Shown here one piece after another: positions 34,990 to 45,745 of a DNA stretch of 64,000 bases. The DNA is from Mycocentrospora acerina (lineage: Eukaryota > Ascomycota > Dothideomycetes > Pleosporales). Position numbers and translations under genes: made by a program. Location: assembly GCA_022701365.1 (NCBI GenBank), contig JAKUHH010000049.1, positions 301,190 through 365,189 of the forward strand, in the 5' to 3' direction. The notes under the pieces were generated by a model. The model had not been told where the DNA came from and searched no databases. It saw only the letters and a list, made by a program, of their open reading frames with translations. Numbering within the stretch: the first letter of the stretch is position 1; each line of letters begins with the position of its first letter.

Positions 34990-37692
34990 TTATTCAAACC
35001 ATGGATATTGCAAGTCGTTCATGTCCATGTTCATGTTCATCATGCTTGGATCGTTTTGAAACTGGAACGGATCGCCCCAGAAACCCTGGGTCCGTTAGTG
35101 ACCAGGAAGCTCGAGCACATGGCCGAGCAGGATCACTTACAAAATCAAAACTAGGAGCTGAGTGGTTATCTATTTGCTCTTTTCCTATTGTGTTGTGGCT
35201 GCTACTGATGTTGCTTTGGTTGAACATGTCCCACGAAGAAACATCATACCGCTGGGAAGGTAGATCCGGCTGCGACATGCTCGCTGTTAGTGAAAAATGG
35301 TGGGATTGCGCCGGTTGTGGCTGATGGACAAACTGATTGGGTATGGCTTGCGCTGAGAAACTGCGGCGTGAGTCAAGTGTACCTGAATACGTTGACAGTC
35401 GATCTTTTGACTGGGCAACATTCGAAGAAGGGGATGCAGAAAACTTGGTTCCAGAGCTAGCATGTGAACGGGGTCTTTGCGATGCACTCTCCAAAGACAC
35501 CTTGTACTCTGCAACCGCTTTATCGATCATGTTTCTACAAGCTTGCCATGCTTTTCCTGGGCTCCGGCTCTCAAGCATGCGACGTGTCTGCAATGCTGAC
35601 ATCGCTCGCTGTCGATCAGGAACGTCGAATAGTGGGTTGCGCAGTTCAGAGAGGACGTGTGTGAGAGCTTGGAAGAAGGCAAGGCCACCTGGATATGTTA
35701 GCAGAATACAACTAGCAAAACCAAGGCCCTGGTACCTAGATGCCAATTGAGATGCGCGCACGCAGGATCTAGCAAGCTTTCGTTCAAATTTTCCTACGAC
35801 ATGTAAATAATTGACGAGGGACGAGCTTCGGGTGAACTTGGATACTTACTATGCAAGTTATAGACTGTTCAAAAACTCTGCAAATAGTCAGTCACCACTC
35901 ATCCCTCATACGAAGAGTAAAAATGTAGCAACAAAAGGAAACGCACTTTGTACGCAGGTCTTCGCCAAGGGCAATACCTCGATAGTCCCGTGGTAACCGA
36001 AGCCAAAATAGTAAATGACATCGCCATTCCATCAGTAGCACCATTCTACCGGCGATCCTCTCCACAGGTGTATCTGTAGTGCAAAATCGGAGGATCTTTT
36101 GCTCCAGTGCCACTTTCGTCTCCTCAATGTGGGACTTCATATGCTTGTAAAGATCCTGGAGTTCGCGCAACAATACTGGGCGTGGTGTTCCGTGGAGTTC
36201 GGCGTCCATCATGCGTCTCTCTAGGCGATATGTGCTCTGTATGACCCGTCGTATCACTTTCATAACACTGTACAGTGAAACTGGAAACGATTGTGTTGTA
36301 AATTTAGGTTCGTCGTAGGGAGTTGGTTCTGGGCTAGCGCCTTCAATGAGATCTTCGTCGTTGACGTTTCGTGGAAGTAGAGTGGTGTACGAGTCCTCGG
36401 TAATGCCTGGCTCTTGTCCTTTGCATTCTGCAGCACGAAAATCTAGGTGACATAATGCGTGCCACAATCGACGACGTGACTCGATGGTGACTGCATCCAT
36501 AGAATCGGCCGAAAATAGAGACGGGTCTTGATGAAGTCCTTGGTTCAATGCAACGCGGATGGCGATGCCTAGTAATACCCATGCCTTCCCTAAACCTTGT
36601 CATAAGCCGCGCGACTTTGGACGAGGCGTTAAACTTACCCATATCTTCCTCGATGGTAATACATGCTAGCCATAACAAGAAGCCCTGAAATACTTCAAGA
36701 TTCGTCGTTGTCAAATAGTTCTCCCTTGCAAGAGAAATCTCAACGCCCAGCTGGAACCGGGCTAGCAAGTCGACTTTACTTTCACCAAACTTTGAAATTA
36801 CAGCGCTGGGAGGAAGGGACTTAATAGCCGAAAAATAAATGGCAAAAACAATCGGACGCATCTCACGGTTGTATGTGCTGAATTTACGGAGAAGTGTTGG
36901 CTTATGTGTGATGCCTATCAAGGGGTCGACATTCGAGAAGTAGAGATCAAGGAGCGTGTCGCAGTATTCTTGCGTCTCAGGCATGAGTTGTTCGAGATCA
37001 GACCCAGCACCTGCGCGGCCTAGCGAAAGGAGATCCACCAAGCTGTGTTGTGGGATTTCCTTTTGTTCTTCATCCGTCTTATCGCCTATAAGTGCCTTGA
37101 TGTCCTGTATCTATTCCAGACCTTTGTGAGTCTGTCGAATGCGAAGATATCATGGCAATGTGCGGAGAAGACAGCTTACCTCTTCAGCAAGCAAGGCATA
37201 ATGCAACGAAGACACAAACTGCGACTGCCCGCCATCGAGAATCAATATCCCCTCGCCGTCTCCTGACGTCACCCCAGAACCGTGGCTCGTCTGGCTGTTC
37301 GACGACGGCGTCCCATGGTGCTGTTCTTCTGTTGTCGTCTCACTATGGTGACGCATAGTCGGCGTCTTCCTCTCGTCCTGGTCCGCAACTGCTCTGACCA
37401 AAAGCTGCTCCAAACGCTCAAGCCTCGAGTACACATTCTCGCTCTTTGCAGCCTTTGACACTCTTCCCGAGCTACCTGCCTGCCCGGGCACGTGGGCTTG
37501 CTCCGACCAAGTGCAGACGTGGTTGCCGCGGGTACACGCGCCACAGATGGAGTGGACCTGGTCGCACTTGACCTTTCGTCGTCGACAGGTTAGACAGGAG
37601 GAAATGACTCGCGACCGATTGCCCCCAACTGATTTGGCGACCGGGTTGGGCGATTGCGACTGTGATTGCGGGGGCTGCGCGCTGTGTTTCAT
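34990..37692 (-). CDS. Zn2Cys6 transcription factor with fungal-specific middle domain
   Basis: Seven exons: 37692-37180, 37104-36639, 36589-35947, 35877-35850, 35793-35736, 35688-35141 and 35085-34990; 783 aa. The zinc cluster near residues 33-58 has CX2CX6CX6CX2CX6C spacing (CLTCRRRKVKCDQ). A coiled linker follows (YSRLERLEQLLVRAV), then the fungal-specific domain from about residue 205 (LLDLYFSNVDPLIGITHKPT, then GKAWVLLGIAIRVALNQGLH across a splice). Exons 4 and 5 are tiny (28 and 58 nt), but removing the introns yields WHLGGLAFFQALTHVLSELR, as expected for this family. The end, MNDLQYPWFE, appears only after removal of the last intron. Target genes are unknown and no metabolic cluster adjoins. 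Confidence 0.92.
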
Positions 37693-39290
37693 TGCGCCGG
37701 CTGATGAATGGCGAGGCTGCGTCTTCTCGCCAACGCGACTGGAATCGTGGCGGCTGCAACGGAGAACAAAGAGCCCGTGTCGTCTGGCTGGCTAGGGAGA
37801 AGCACGCGTGGGGACGGATTGCATGTATAGTTATACCGAGGACGCGTCTGTGCCCCGCTGATTCGAGATCTATGAGCCCTGGACACGGGGAGCTGCGGGA
37901 TTAAGCGACACGCTCCGTATCTTCGGCGGCCGTTGCGTCTCGGACTGCAACTGGATTACTGACGTGCCATGGTGTGTTAGTGTGTGCTCCAAAACTAACA
38001 CACATGCCAAACACAGCTGCATAAGCCACGGGGTTGCAGATTTCCCCGATATCCCCGAACCCCAAATTTTGCATCCTCTCGTTTCTGCTACTCCCGTTTC
38101 CCATGCCCATAGGACCCGTTTCTCATTTCTAAGCCGTAGGTGCCTCCTCTCGTACATTTACAACACTAGTCCTCTCTCGTACATTTATATAACAAAGCCT
38201 CGCTCGTACATTTGCACAACAAATCTTCTCTCGCACATCCGCAAGCTCCGATCCCCCGACCGCCTGTCGCGAGCGAGGCCGTGCATTCTGGTCAATGGCA
38301 AGGGCGCGCGAATCACGGAAGAGTGGGCTTGTGAAGAGGACGTGGGCACGGAAAAGCCAGCACGTGTTGTTTTGTTACACACAGAGTCGATCACATCACA
38401 AACCACAAGCCACAAACAACAAAGACGCATGAGGTAGCCTCGCAATATCCAGTTATTTGCCTGCATACTAAAAACGTGTGACAGGGTACAGGCATTCGAA
38501 TTCCAAGCATTGAGCTGAGCCAAGGAATCCGAGCACAGGTCCGAATCTTCTACCAAGAAGCCAAAGAACAACCCACGTAATGACTTCAGGTGTATTCTCA
38601 ACAACGACTCTTACACAAACATCAGCGCAAATAACATACAAAAGCTCATTGCATCATTTTTCGTCTCTGATGCGTCACCAAAGTACGTCAGAGTGTTCTC
38701 TAATTTACCTACTCGTTGGGCTGCTTGAACATGAAGATTATCGCCTTAGTCGTGGAACCGTTCCCGGGGAGTAACGGGACGAGGCGTCGCGCGAGACCCA
38801 GGCGCCGGGCAAATAACAGGCACAGGCACTCAAGGCCCTGTAATTGATGATAAAGAGAACCTGATACTTACTTTAACGCGAGGCTGAGGAGGCGCAGCAA
38901 CGGGAGTCGGACGAATTCAGCGGCGGCTAAAGCTGCCACGATGATCGCAGACTTGGCGTTGGTGATGACAGCAGAAGGTGCTGCTGTCTAGGAGGAGGGT
39001 TGGCCGCACTGGTGACCACAGTACGACAACGCATAGGTGCGATACGCATAGTAGTTGGTACTACCGTCGAGTCCATCTGTGGAATGTATGGTGGTATCAA
39101 GGCCTTATCAACATCCTTGAAACTCTCTTTACTATCCTCAACCCTGCCCTGCTCTTCCAGTTGAACTTTCTCTTCTTCTCTAATCATCTCGGACTCGCCT
39201 ATATCGTCATTTCTCTCGCATTCAAAGAGATATATCGTATACGTCAGTCTTACTTCGGAGGCTCTGCTTCTAATGAGTTAGTACTGGGGT
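37693..39290. other. Upstream region of the Zn2Cys6 gene; no gene
   Basis: GC-rich promoter-like DNA up to about 38.3 kb contains the listed 27-bp repeat. From 38.4 kb onward the DNA is mixed. Frames at 38185-38604 (minus) and 38978-39334 (plus) have no family resemblance. The latter overlaps the downstream end of the pseudogene listed next. Confidence 0.5.
38144..38245 (+). repeat. About 27-bp imperfect tandem repeat
   Basis: Four degenerate copies of a unit built on CCTCTCTCGTACATTTA start near 38144, 38171, 38198 and 38225, about 450-550 bp upstream of the Zn2Cys6 start codon on the other strand. Confidence 0.8.
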
Positions 39291-40061
39291 TTATACACAT
39301 TGAGTGGGCTGCATACTTCCGAGAGAATCTTTGACATTCTCTTGGCGTGCTGGGGATGTAGCCACCGGCTCTAGCATTTCCTTTTGAGGCGGAGTTGTGA
39401 ATATGTAAGCATCAAATCGTGCTTTTTTGGGATTGCTTACTGGTGCGGAGGGCTTTAAGGCCGCCTAGCATAGACGGCAATAACAGAGTGGGGGCAGACA
39501 GAAGCTGGCGAAAAGGATGAACGTAGCGCCTAGGGCACTCTCCTCCGCTCTACTGTAGCACAAGCCAAAGAACGGTTGCTAGATGAAGTCAGAACTGACT
39601 CCAGGCAGTTCTGGCGCTTTTGTGCACTCTGATACGAAGGTGGGGTTGATGTTGGCTACATACTACCAGGTATCAACGTTGACAATCGTCTGGCAGGCAG
39701 GTGGTGGTTGCTTCAACAATACCTTGTACTTGTCGGTGACCGCGAAGGTGTCGATGATTGAGGTGTTGTAGTCCTCTTGCTTGCGTCTCTCCTCTTCCGC
39801 AAGCTCGGCATACACCCTGATATTGTGCCAATACGTATCCTTACGGGCTATGATTAGTACAGCTTTAGCAGCTTGCACCGCCCGGATGCAACTGAGTGTG
39901 GGCACTCGACGGTTGACGTGAGCCATGAGGCTCACAGATAACTTGGCCCCGAAGAACCATGCGTAGTTAGCCATAGCCGCAATTAATGACATGATGAAGT
40001 GAACAATCCAAATCATAATGGTGCTGGAGATGAAAAGACTGAAGAAAAAAATGGGCTTGAG
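39291..40061 (-). pseudogene. Membrane-protein pseudogene with three in-frame TAG codons
   Basis: One minus-strand frame stays open from about 40061 to a TAA at 39291, interrupted only by TAG codons at 39665-39663, 39581-39579 and 39467-39465. Translation is gene-like throughout. It begins with hydrophobic helices (FFFSLFISSTIMIWIVHFIM, MSLIAAMANYAWFFGAKL). A charged stretch (YAELAEEERRKQEDYNTSII) leads to a Cys-containing region (NINPTFVSECTKAPELPG), another hydrophobic segment and a Pro/Gln-rich tail. TAG in place of CAG is what CpA-to-TpA (RIP-type) change would give. An acceptor-like TTTTTGAG at the 5' end suggests a lost or unrecognised first exon. The family is unknown; a tetraspan-like protein is possible. 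I did not find the 5' part. Confidence 0.6.
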
Positions 40062-40453
40062 GTTGGCGTTTGCTCAAAAACAACTATAATGTGATGGAAG
40101 ATGAAGCAGCTGAAGAAAAAAGTGAAAGGGGTTGGCTTAGAACTTGTTATTCGTTCGTAGTCTTTCTGTCAGATGGATTTGTTAAGTCTGTAAGTGATAT
40201 GATGAGTGGTGTAATAGTGAAAGAAAACAAGGCAAAAGATTGTGGAGAAAGAAGCGGCGTCATTTACCTTGAACAACAATTACTATGTCAGGACGAACAA
40301 TCAGTAGGTATTTCGATATGATAGAGTGAAACAATATCTGCTCGCTCTACACAAGACTGTTCATGTAATTGTTGAATATATGTGCAAACTTTTTGTTGTT
40401 GTGCAAAAACCTCGTTTCTACCCAACCTATCTCAAATACTGGCCCTAGTTAGG
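40062..40453. other. Short spacer between pseudogene and ALE1 3' end
   Basis: A 392-bp spacer, AT-rich on the pseudogene side. It may hide the missing 5' exon of the pseudogene, but I cannot identify it. Confidence 0.4.
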
Positions 40454-42428
40454 CTATTTGCCAGCCTTTTTCAGCTCCTTCTGAAATTCCTGGATCTTTT
40501 CGTGAACGGCCTTCTTGACATCAAAGCCCTGAAGTACACTACCCCTCCTCTTGCGCTCTTCGATTTCCGCTTTCACCTCACTAACGATCTCATCAATCTC
40601 AAGCTCAAGGTCATCCATAATACCAAGTGTAGGAGCCCTGCGATAACTACTAGCGTTGCTTTCTGTTGTATTGGTCCTCGTAAGTCTTTCCCTATCGATT
40701 TCTTCCCTTGCCAGACGCTCAATGGTGGACTCATCGACTGCAGGGGTAGCAGCGACCATCCGAGCGGCCTGGCGTTGGACAAGCTGTTTGCGGAACGGAA
40801 GGGACCGTGAGAATAAAGCGAAGGAACCAACGATTCCAATAAGCGTGTAGAAGTCGACGCGTGCCCATACTTTTAAAGTGTCAGAGAATCCAAGGAAGAT
40901 GAAAGGTGCGACGGTAAATGCAAATACTACTTGAGTGAGAATGGCAGTGAAGATGTCGTAGTATATTTTCGAGGGAAGAGGCGATTTGCCGTCTGGAGTG
41001 AGGAAGAAGGGACGAATCAGGCGACGTCCATCTGTCCAAGTTAGTCAAGCATGCGCTGTGGGTTATGTGTCTAGGGAACTCACTCTTTGCTGTAGTCTGA
41101 ACAAAAGACGCCAGAACGAAGGCCATGTAATAGCCAGGGTAGAAGCCATGCCAGAATGCGCTCGTAACAAACGTGGCCAGGGTCGCTCTAAATCCAGGCT
41201 TCTTGCCTTTAGGAGTGACTCGAAGATACATGTAGTTTCGCAACCATAAGTTTGTGTTGATGTTCCAAAAACCGAGGAACGCCCGAGCATTCTGAGCCGT
41301 TTCGATTTCAGTAGGCTTGATATTGGTGAGACGATCCCACTTTGCACGTCCGGTCACAGGATCAAGGCCATTGTAGCCGATGCCAGAAAGGATACAAGAG
41401 CCTTCTGACAAGCTCCAAACGCCGTAGTACTTCATGCGGACGGTGAGACCGAACATGTACAGTTGCCACACCCTACGTGGTAATCCATACTTCATATACT
41501 CATCGCCAAGGAAGAAGGAGGGGTAGTACCAAGAAGAAAACTTCAGGAAAGCGACGATCCATAGTGTGCCGTAGAGTCCTTTGATCGTAGCTGGCGTACC
41601 ACTGCGAGGGATCTTGCGCTTCTTGCGCGTCGCTGGAGCCTTTGCGGGGTCCGTTCCTGGAGGCAGTGCGAACATGGTCGTGGTAATGTACTGGCTGTAG
41701 TCACAGTAGTCGAAAGCCGGGCCAGCCATGAGTGCTGGGAAGAAGAGCACATAGCCAGTGTAGTCGAGGAGGCTGGGCATGGTTCTAATGGCATGCTCCT
41801 TCTGAAAGTCAGTAAGCTCGGAGTCGGGAAGACGTCCGTCCTGCACATTCCAGCAGAAAGCCGTGAGCTTCATGACTAAGACCATCTGGGCTCCTGAGAT
41901 GTCGACAGAGGACGGGTCGTTGGCTGATTGGCGGTAGACGTGATTCACTGACATGTGGCCCATGAGGAACACGAAGCCAATCCATGGCATGTACGGCGAG
42001 TTTATTCTCGAGGCAATCATGTAGGCACCCGCAGCACTGATGAAGAGGGTCTGGACACCGCTCCACAGGCTAAACAGACCGACAAGGTAGAAGGTGGAGA
42101 CACTGCACTCGTTAGAGCCTGCCCCGTCTGGAGAGCGCACACAACGTGCCTGATGATGAAGGCATTCTTCTGCCAGGGCTGCTTGTCTGGTATGCGCTTG
42201 AGGATGGCAGCCAGAGGGTAGGAGAGGTAGAAGGAGAAGACGAGCTTGACTGTCACATGTCGTTAGAGCGGCTGAGAAGAAGGCTGTCGAAAACTCTTAC
42301 GCTCGTCTGCAGACGTGCCGAGTGTGCTGCCAGCATACTCGAACGCTGCATAGGTGGTTAGCAAGACACATGGATTCCATGCAGCAGCCATGCAGCAGGT
42401 ACGTACGGGCATTGATGTAGGGCAGCAT
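40454..42428 (-). CDS. ale1: Lysophospholipid acyltransferase (MBOAT, Ale1/Slc4 type)
   Basis: Five exons: 42428-42407, 42345-42301, 42249-42150, 42102-41084 and 41031-40454; 587 aa. It transfers acyl-CoA chains to lysophospholipids in the ER (Lands cycle). Family landmarks are LVFSFYLSYPLAAILKRIPD near the N-terminus, FYLVGLFSLWSGVQTLFISA, the WNVQDGR and GPAFDY regions, FWNINTNLWLRNYMYLRV, and the catalytic-His segment SAFWHGFYPGYY near residue 375. The cytosolic C-terminus is charged and ends in KKAGK. The intron between exons 3 and 4 fits best as a GC-AG intron of 47 nt (donor GCACGT); a GT alternative would give only 38 nt. The first coding exon is just 22 nt. The gene is divergent from CWC27. 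Confidence 0.92.
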
Positions 42429-42779
42429 GGTGATGTGCCAGCGCCAATGCAGGGCAGCCGCGGTGAAGGATGGACTGGTGGTGGGGTGGATGGGGAGCAG
42501 AGTGTAGGGCCGGGGTCATGTGGCAGCCATGCGCAGATGCACGTGTGGAATGCACTCTCCGCGGCGTCTTCGAGGAGCAGGAGGACACTCTGATGGCGAG
42601 GGAGAGAGGCGCCAGGATCATCGCAGCCAGTGACGTCGGCCGCATGCGCAGGGCGGAATTTCGTGCGCTAGCGACGGAGCTCCATTGGCTGTGGGCAAAC
42701 CCAGCCGGACTGCGAATGCGATACGACCACGGCACGGCCACGGCTGCGACGCGACTCTCGACCCGCTGCCACCGCCAGG
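42429..42779. promoter_or_regulatory. Bidirectional promoter region of ALE1 and CWC27
   Basis: 351 bp separate the two start codons. The DNA is GC-rich with no clear TATA box, consistent with paired housekeeping genes. The shared-promoter role is inferred from geometry. Confidence 0.45.
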
Positions 42780-44276
42780 ATGAGCACGACATACAACCTC
42801 GAGCCCAACCCGACGGCCAAGGTGCTGCTGCACACGACGACGGGCGACCTTGAGCTCGAGCTTTTCGCCAAGCAGACGCCCGTCACGTCGCGCAACTTCC
42901 TGCAGCTATGTCTCGACGGCTACTACGACAACACCGTCTTCCACCGCCTGGTCAGGGGCTTTATCCTGCAGGGCGGCGACCCTACAGGCACGGGGCAGGG
43001 CGGCGAGAGCAGCTACGACGGCGAGCCCTTCCAGGATGAGTTCCACAGCCGCCTCAAGTACACGCGGCGAGGCCTGCTGGGCATGGCCAACACGGGCAAC
43101 AAGGACGACAATGGCAGCCAGTTCTTCTTCACTCTTGCGGCGACGCCAGAGCTGCAGGACAGGAACACCCTGTTTGGCAGGATCGCGGGAGACACCATCT
43201 ACAACCTGATGAAGATGGCCGAGACAGAGACCAGGGACGGCAGCGAGGACAGCCCCATGTACCCGACCAAGATCACGAGCACCGAGATCATCATCAACCC
43301 CTTTGAGGACATGACCAAGAGGCCGCGGGTGGCAGAGCGGACAGAGCCAGAGGCGAAGAAGGCCAAGAAACCAAAGAGAAAGGCCGGCAAGAACGTGCTC
43401 AGCTTTGGCGACGATGGAGACGATGCTGATTCTGCGCCTGCGCCCAAGAAGGCTAAATACAATACCAAGCTCGTCAGTGCTGGGGAGGAGAAGCTTGCAG
43501 CGCCAAAGGCCCAGGAACATCAGAAATCCATACCAATTCGCAAACCCGTACGCACATCTCCGTCGAGGTCACCGTCTCCCAAGCCAGCAAAGACGTCCAT
43601 CTTGCCCAAATCGCCGCCTAGAGCGAAAGTGCCCCCTCCACCTTCACCTCCACGACAATTGTCCCCAGAGTCTGAAAAGAAGTCGAAGATTGACCGTGTA
43701 AACGCACAAATCGCCGAGCTGAAGGCATCGATGAAGAGAAACACGGCCAGTCAGAATGCAGAACCAGCAAAGAAGAAGTCATTACTAGATTCCATGGTAC
43801 CTGTTTCAACAACTCGCGGTCGAAAACGCGGCGCAGGCGGAAACGCTGCTCAAGAGCAAGCCACGCTGGACGTACTATCCAAGTTCAAATCCAAACTCGA
43901 GACTGCTGAGCCAGAAGCGACACCAAAATCTAAATCGCCCACTCTATCTAATCAGGTTCAAAACGACAATAGCAAGGGAAGTAAGCTGAGCGGGGAAGAG
44001 GAAGCGATCTGTGATTTACATTTCATTGCAGGGTGTCAATCGTGCACAGCATGGGATAAACAAGAAGAAGGCGAGTCGGATGACGATACAGGCTGGATGT
44101 CGCACTCTCTGAGCTTCGCGAAAGACAGGTTGGGCAAGAATTTGGAGTGGAAGCGGAAGAACGAGGAAGACTTATTAGTCATTGATCCGCGAGAAGAAGC
44201 CCAAAGGCATAAAGCAGAAGCCAAGGGGAAGCGCGAATGGGATGGCGGAAAGGGCAAGAAGAAGTTGAAGACGTAA
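42780..44276 (+). CDS. cwc27: Spliceosomal cyclophilin CWC27
   Basis: Single exon, 498 aa. The cyclophilin domain spans about residues 10-170 (TTTGDLELELFAKQTPVTSR, FHRLVRGFILQGGDPTGTG, NGSQFFFTLAATPELQDR). The Trp found in active cyclophilins (EWLDGKH-type) is replaced here by Glu in TPELQDR, as in the Cwc27 group, which is regarded as lacking isomerase activity. A long Lys-, Ser- and Pro-rich region follows. The C-terminus has CDLHFIAGCQSCTAW and ends in a basic cluster. Cwc27 pairs with Cwc22 in the activated spliceosome. The start is the first ATG, directly before the domain. Confidence 0.95.
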   Translation: MSTTYNLEPNPTAKVLLHTTTGDLELELFAKQTPVTSRNFLQLCLDGYYDNTVFHRLVRGFILQGGDPTGTGQGGESSYDGEPFQDEFHSRLKYTRRGLLGMANTGNKDDNGSQFFFTLAATPELQDRNTLFGRIAGDTIYNLMKMAETETRDGSEDSPMYPTKITSTEIIINPFEDMTKRPRVAERTEPEAKKAKKPKRKAGKNVLSFGDDGDDADSAPAPKKAKYNTKLVSAGEEKLAAPKAQEHQKSIPIRKPVRTSPSRSPSPKPAKTSILPKSPPRAKVPPPPSPPRQLSPESEKKSKIDRVNAQIAELKASMKRNTASQNAEPAKKKSLLDSMVPVSTTRGRKRGAGGNAAQEQATLDVLSKFKSKLETAEPEATPKSKSPTLSNQVQNDNSKGSKLSGEEEAICDLHFIAGCQSCTAWDKQEEGESDDDTGWMSHSLSFAKDRLGKNLEWKRKNEEDLLVIDPREEAQRHKAEAKGKREWDGGKGKKKLKT

Positions 44277-45147
44277 ATCAACAGATGATGCAGGTCATGT
44301 TTGGTAAGCAGTTGTTACATGTCAATTTCCAGAACTATGTGGCAAAACAATGTAGTTATACAAACAAACATACTACAACCCACGTCTACATCGCCATCGC
44401 CATCTCCGTACCGCGTTGTACTACATGTATACATATACTTCTCGTCGCATTATCTCATCCCCTTTTACGTTGTATCTTATTCAAAATATGCATGTATTGT
44501 CCTTGTCGCTGGATAAGAATCCGATAAATTACAAAGCATGTAGTAGACACAATTATGTAATTCTTTCACTGATTTTCAACAGCTCACGAGACAACTGTGT
44601 CAGCGGTGTGAAAACGGGAAGCGCCTGGATATGACTGAAGACTGCTGTTGAGAATAAGTCTTCATCGTCATCTTCACTGTGCATATGCAGCCCATTTCAT
44701 AAACGGCCGGCCTTCAAATATAAAGTCGCTCACCCTTGCAAGAAATCTTCATCAACACTACATTCCATTACGACGAACGGCAGATAGCTCTATACGATTA
44801 CGCTCACCAGAGTCCGCTCGCAGCGCGTCTATTTGTCTCTGCTCCACACAACAACTCTTTTTTCAACCTGTAAGTCCCTGTAGTACAGTATTCCCGCGCC
44901 TGCTTGGTCGGGGGTATGTGTCTTCTCTCCAGGTCTGTTGCCTTCACTGTAAAACGTTCTACAGCGTCGCTCTAACCTCTTCCTGTTTACTACAGCGTCG
45001 CGTTGTTCTACTAGCCACCTCAGTCAATTTCTTCTGATCTGGTACAACAAATAGCTCGTTGATCACGCTATCGCTATCTATCGCTATATCACCTCACGTC
45101 GGATGTACATGCGGCATTGACTAACGTATTCTCACCAGAAATCCGCA
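44277..45147. other. Spacer and long leader before the small basic-protein gene
   Basis: No gene is supported. The last 400 bp are pyrimidine-rich with CT blocks and probably form a promoter and 5' leader, possibly with a leader intron (TACTACAG and TTGTTCTACTAG near 45.0 kb). Confidence 0.5.
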
Positions 45148-45745
45148 ATGACTATCGACTGGAAGAAGCAGGAGGCGACTGATCGTCTATGGGCTGCCGT
45201 TCTTGCCTCAATCGATGGCCCTGTATGTGTTCGCAATTCTTCAGTGTTGTATATTGACCATCGCATATCCAGCCTTTCCTTTAGTCCTCAGCCAAGTCTG
45301 CTGCCTATCCATCCACTGACAATCAATAGATTAACTGCAACGAGATTGCCCGCATCTACGGTCAAGGTGCGACGTACAACTCTGTTGAGTGCCAAATGCG
45401 CAAGTTCAAGAAACATGCTGCCGACCTGAAGGCTGGAGCCTCGGGACGTAACGGTCCAGCGCCTAGTCCTGCAAAGTTTCGTACCAAGAAGGCAGATGCA
45501 TCCCCGATTAAGAAAGGTGAGCTAGATTCTCGCCAGACGGGTTTGCATGTAGTGCCTGCTAAAGATCTTAAGCAGCAGTCTTCAAGAGCGGTAGGGTCAC
45601 CAAGAGCAAGGTTGCTGCCTCAAAGAGCAAGATCAAGAGCGAGGTTCTTCTCGGAGAGGAGCTATTCTCTGACAATGGAGACGTCAAGGGTATGGGCATT
45701 GCCTCGGACGACATGGGCTCAGGCGAGGATGTCGAATTCGTGTAG
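45148..45745 (+). CDS. Small basic protein with SANT/Myb-like N-terminus, function unknown
   Basis: Three exons, 45148-45222, 45330-45516 and 45576-45745; 143 aa. The N-terminal 60 residues have the spacing of a fungal SANT/Myb-like helical module (WKKQEATDRLWAAVLASI, then after the splice CNEIARIYGQGATYNSVEC and MRKFKKHAADLK). A Lys/Ser-rich basic linker follows (KSKVAASKSKIKSE) and the end is acidic. Many small proteins of this layout occur in ascomycetes without known role; a nuclear DNA- or chromatin-binding function is only inference. Both introns have normal GT...AG signals and the frame closes exactly, which supports a real gene. Confidence 0.75.

Noticed and set aside
41955..42853. 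Several 80-145-codon frames on both strands around the ALE1/CWC27 promoter
   Set aside because: They are shadows of ALE1 and CWC27 or arise from GC-rich promoter DNA, with no family resemblance.
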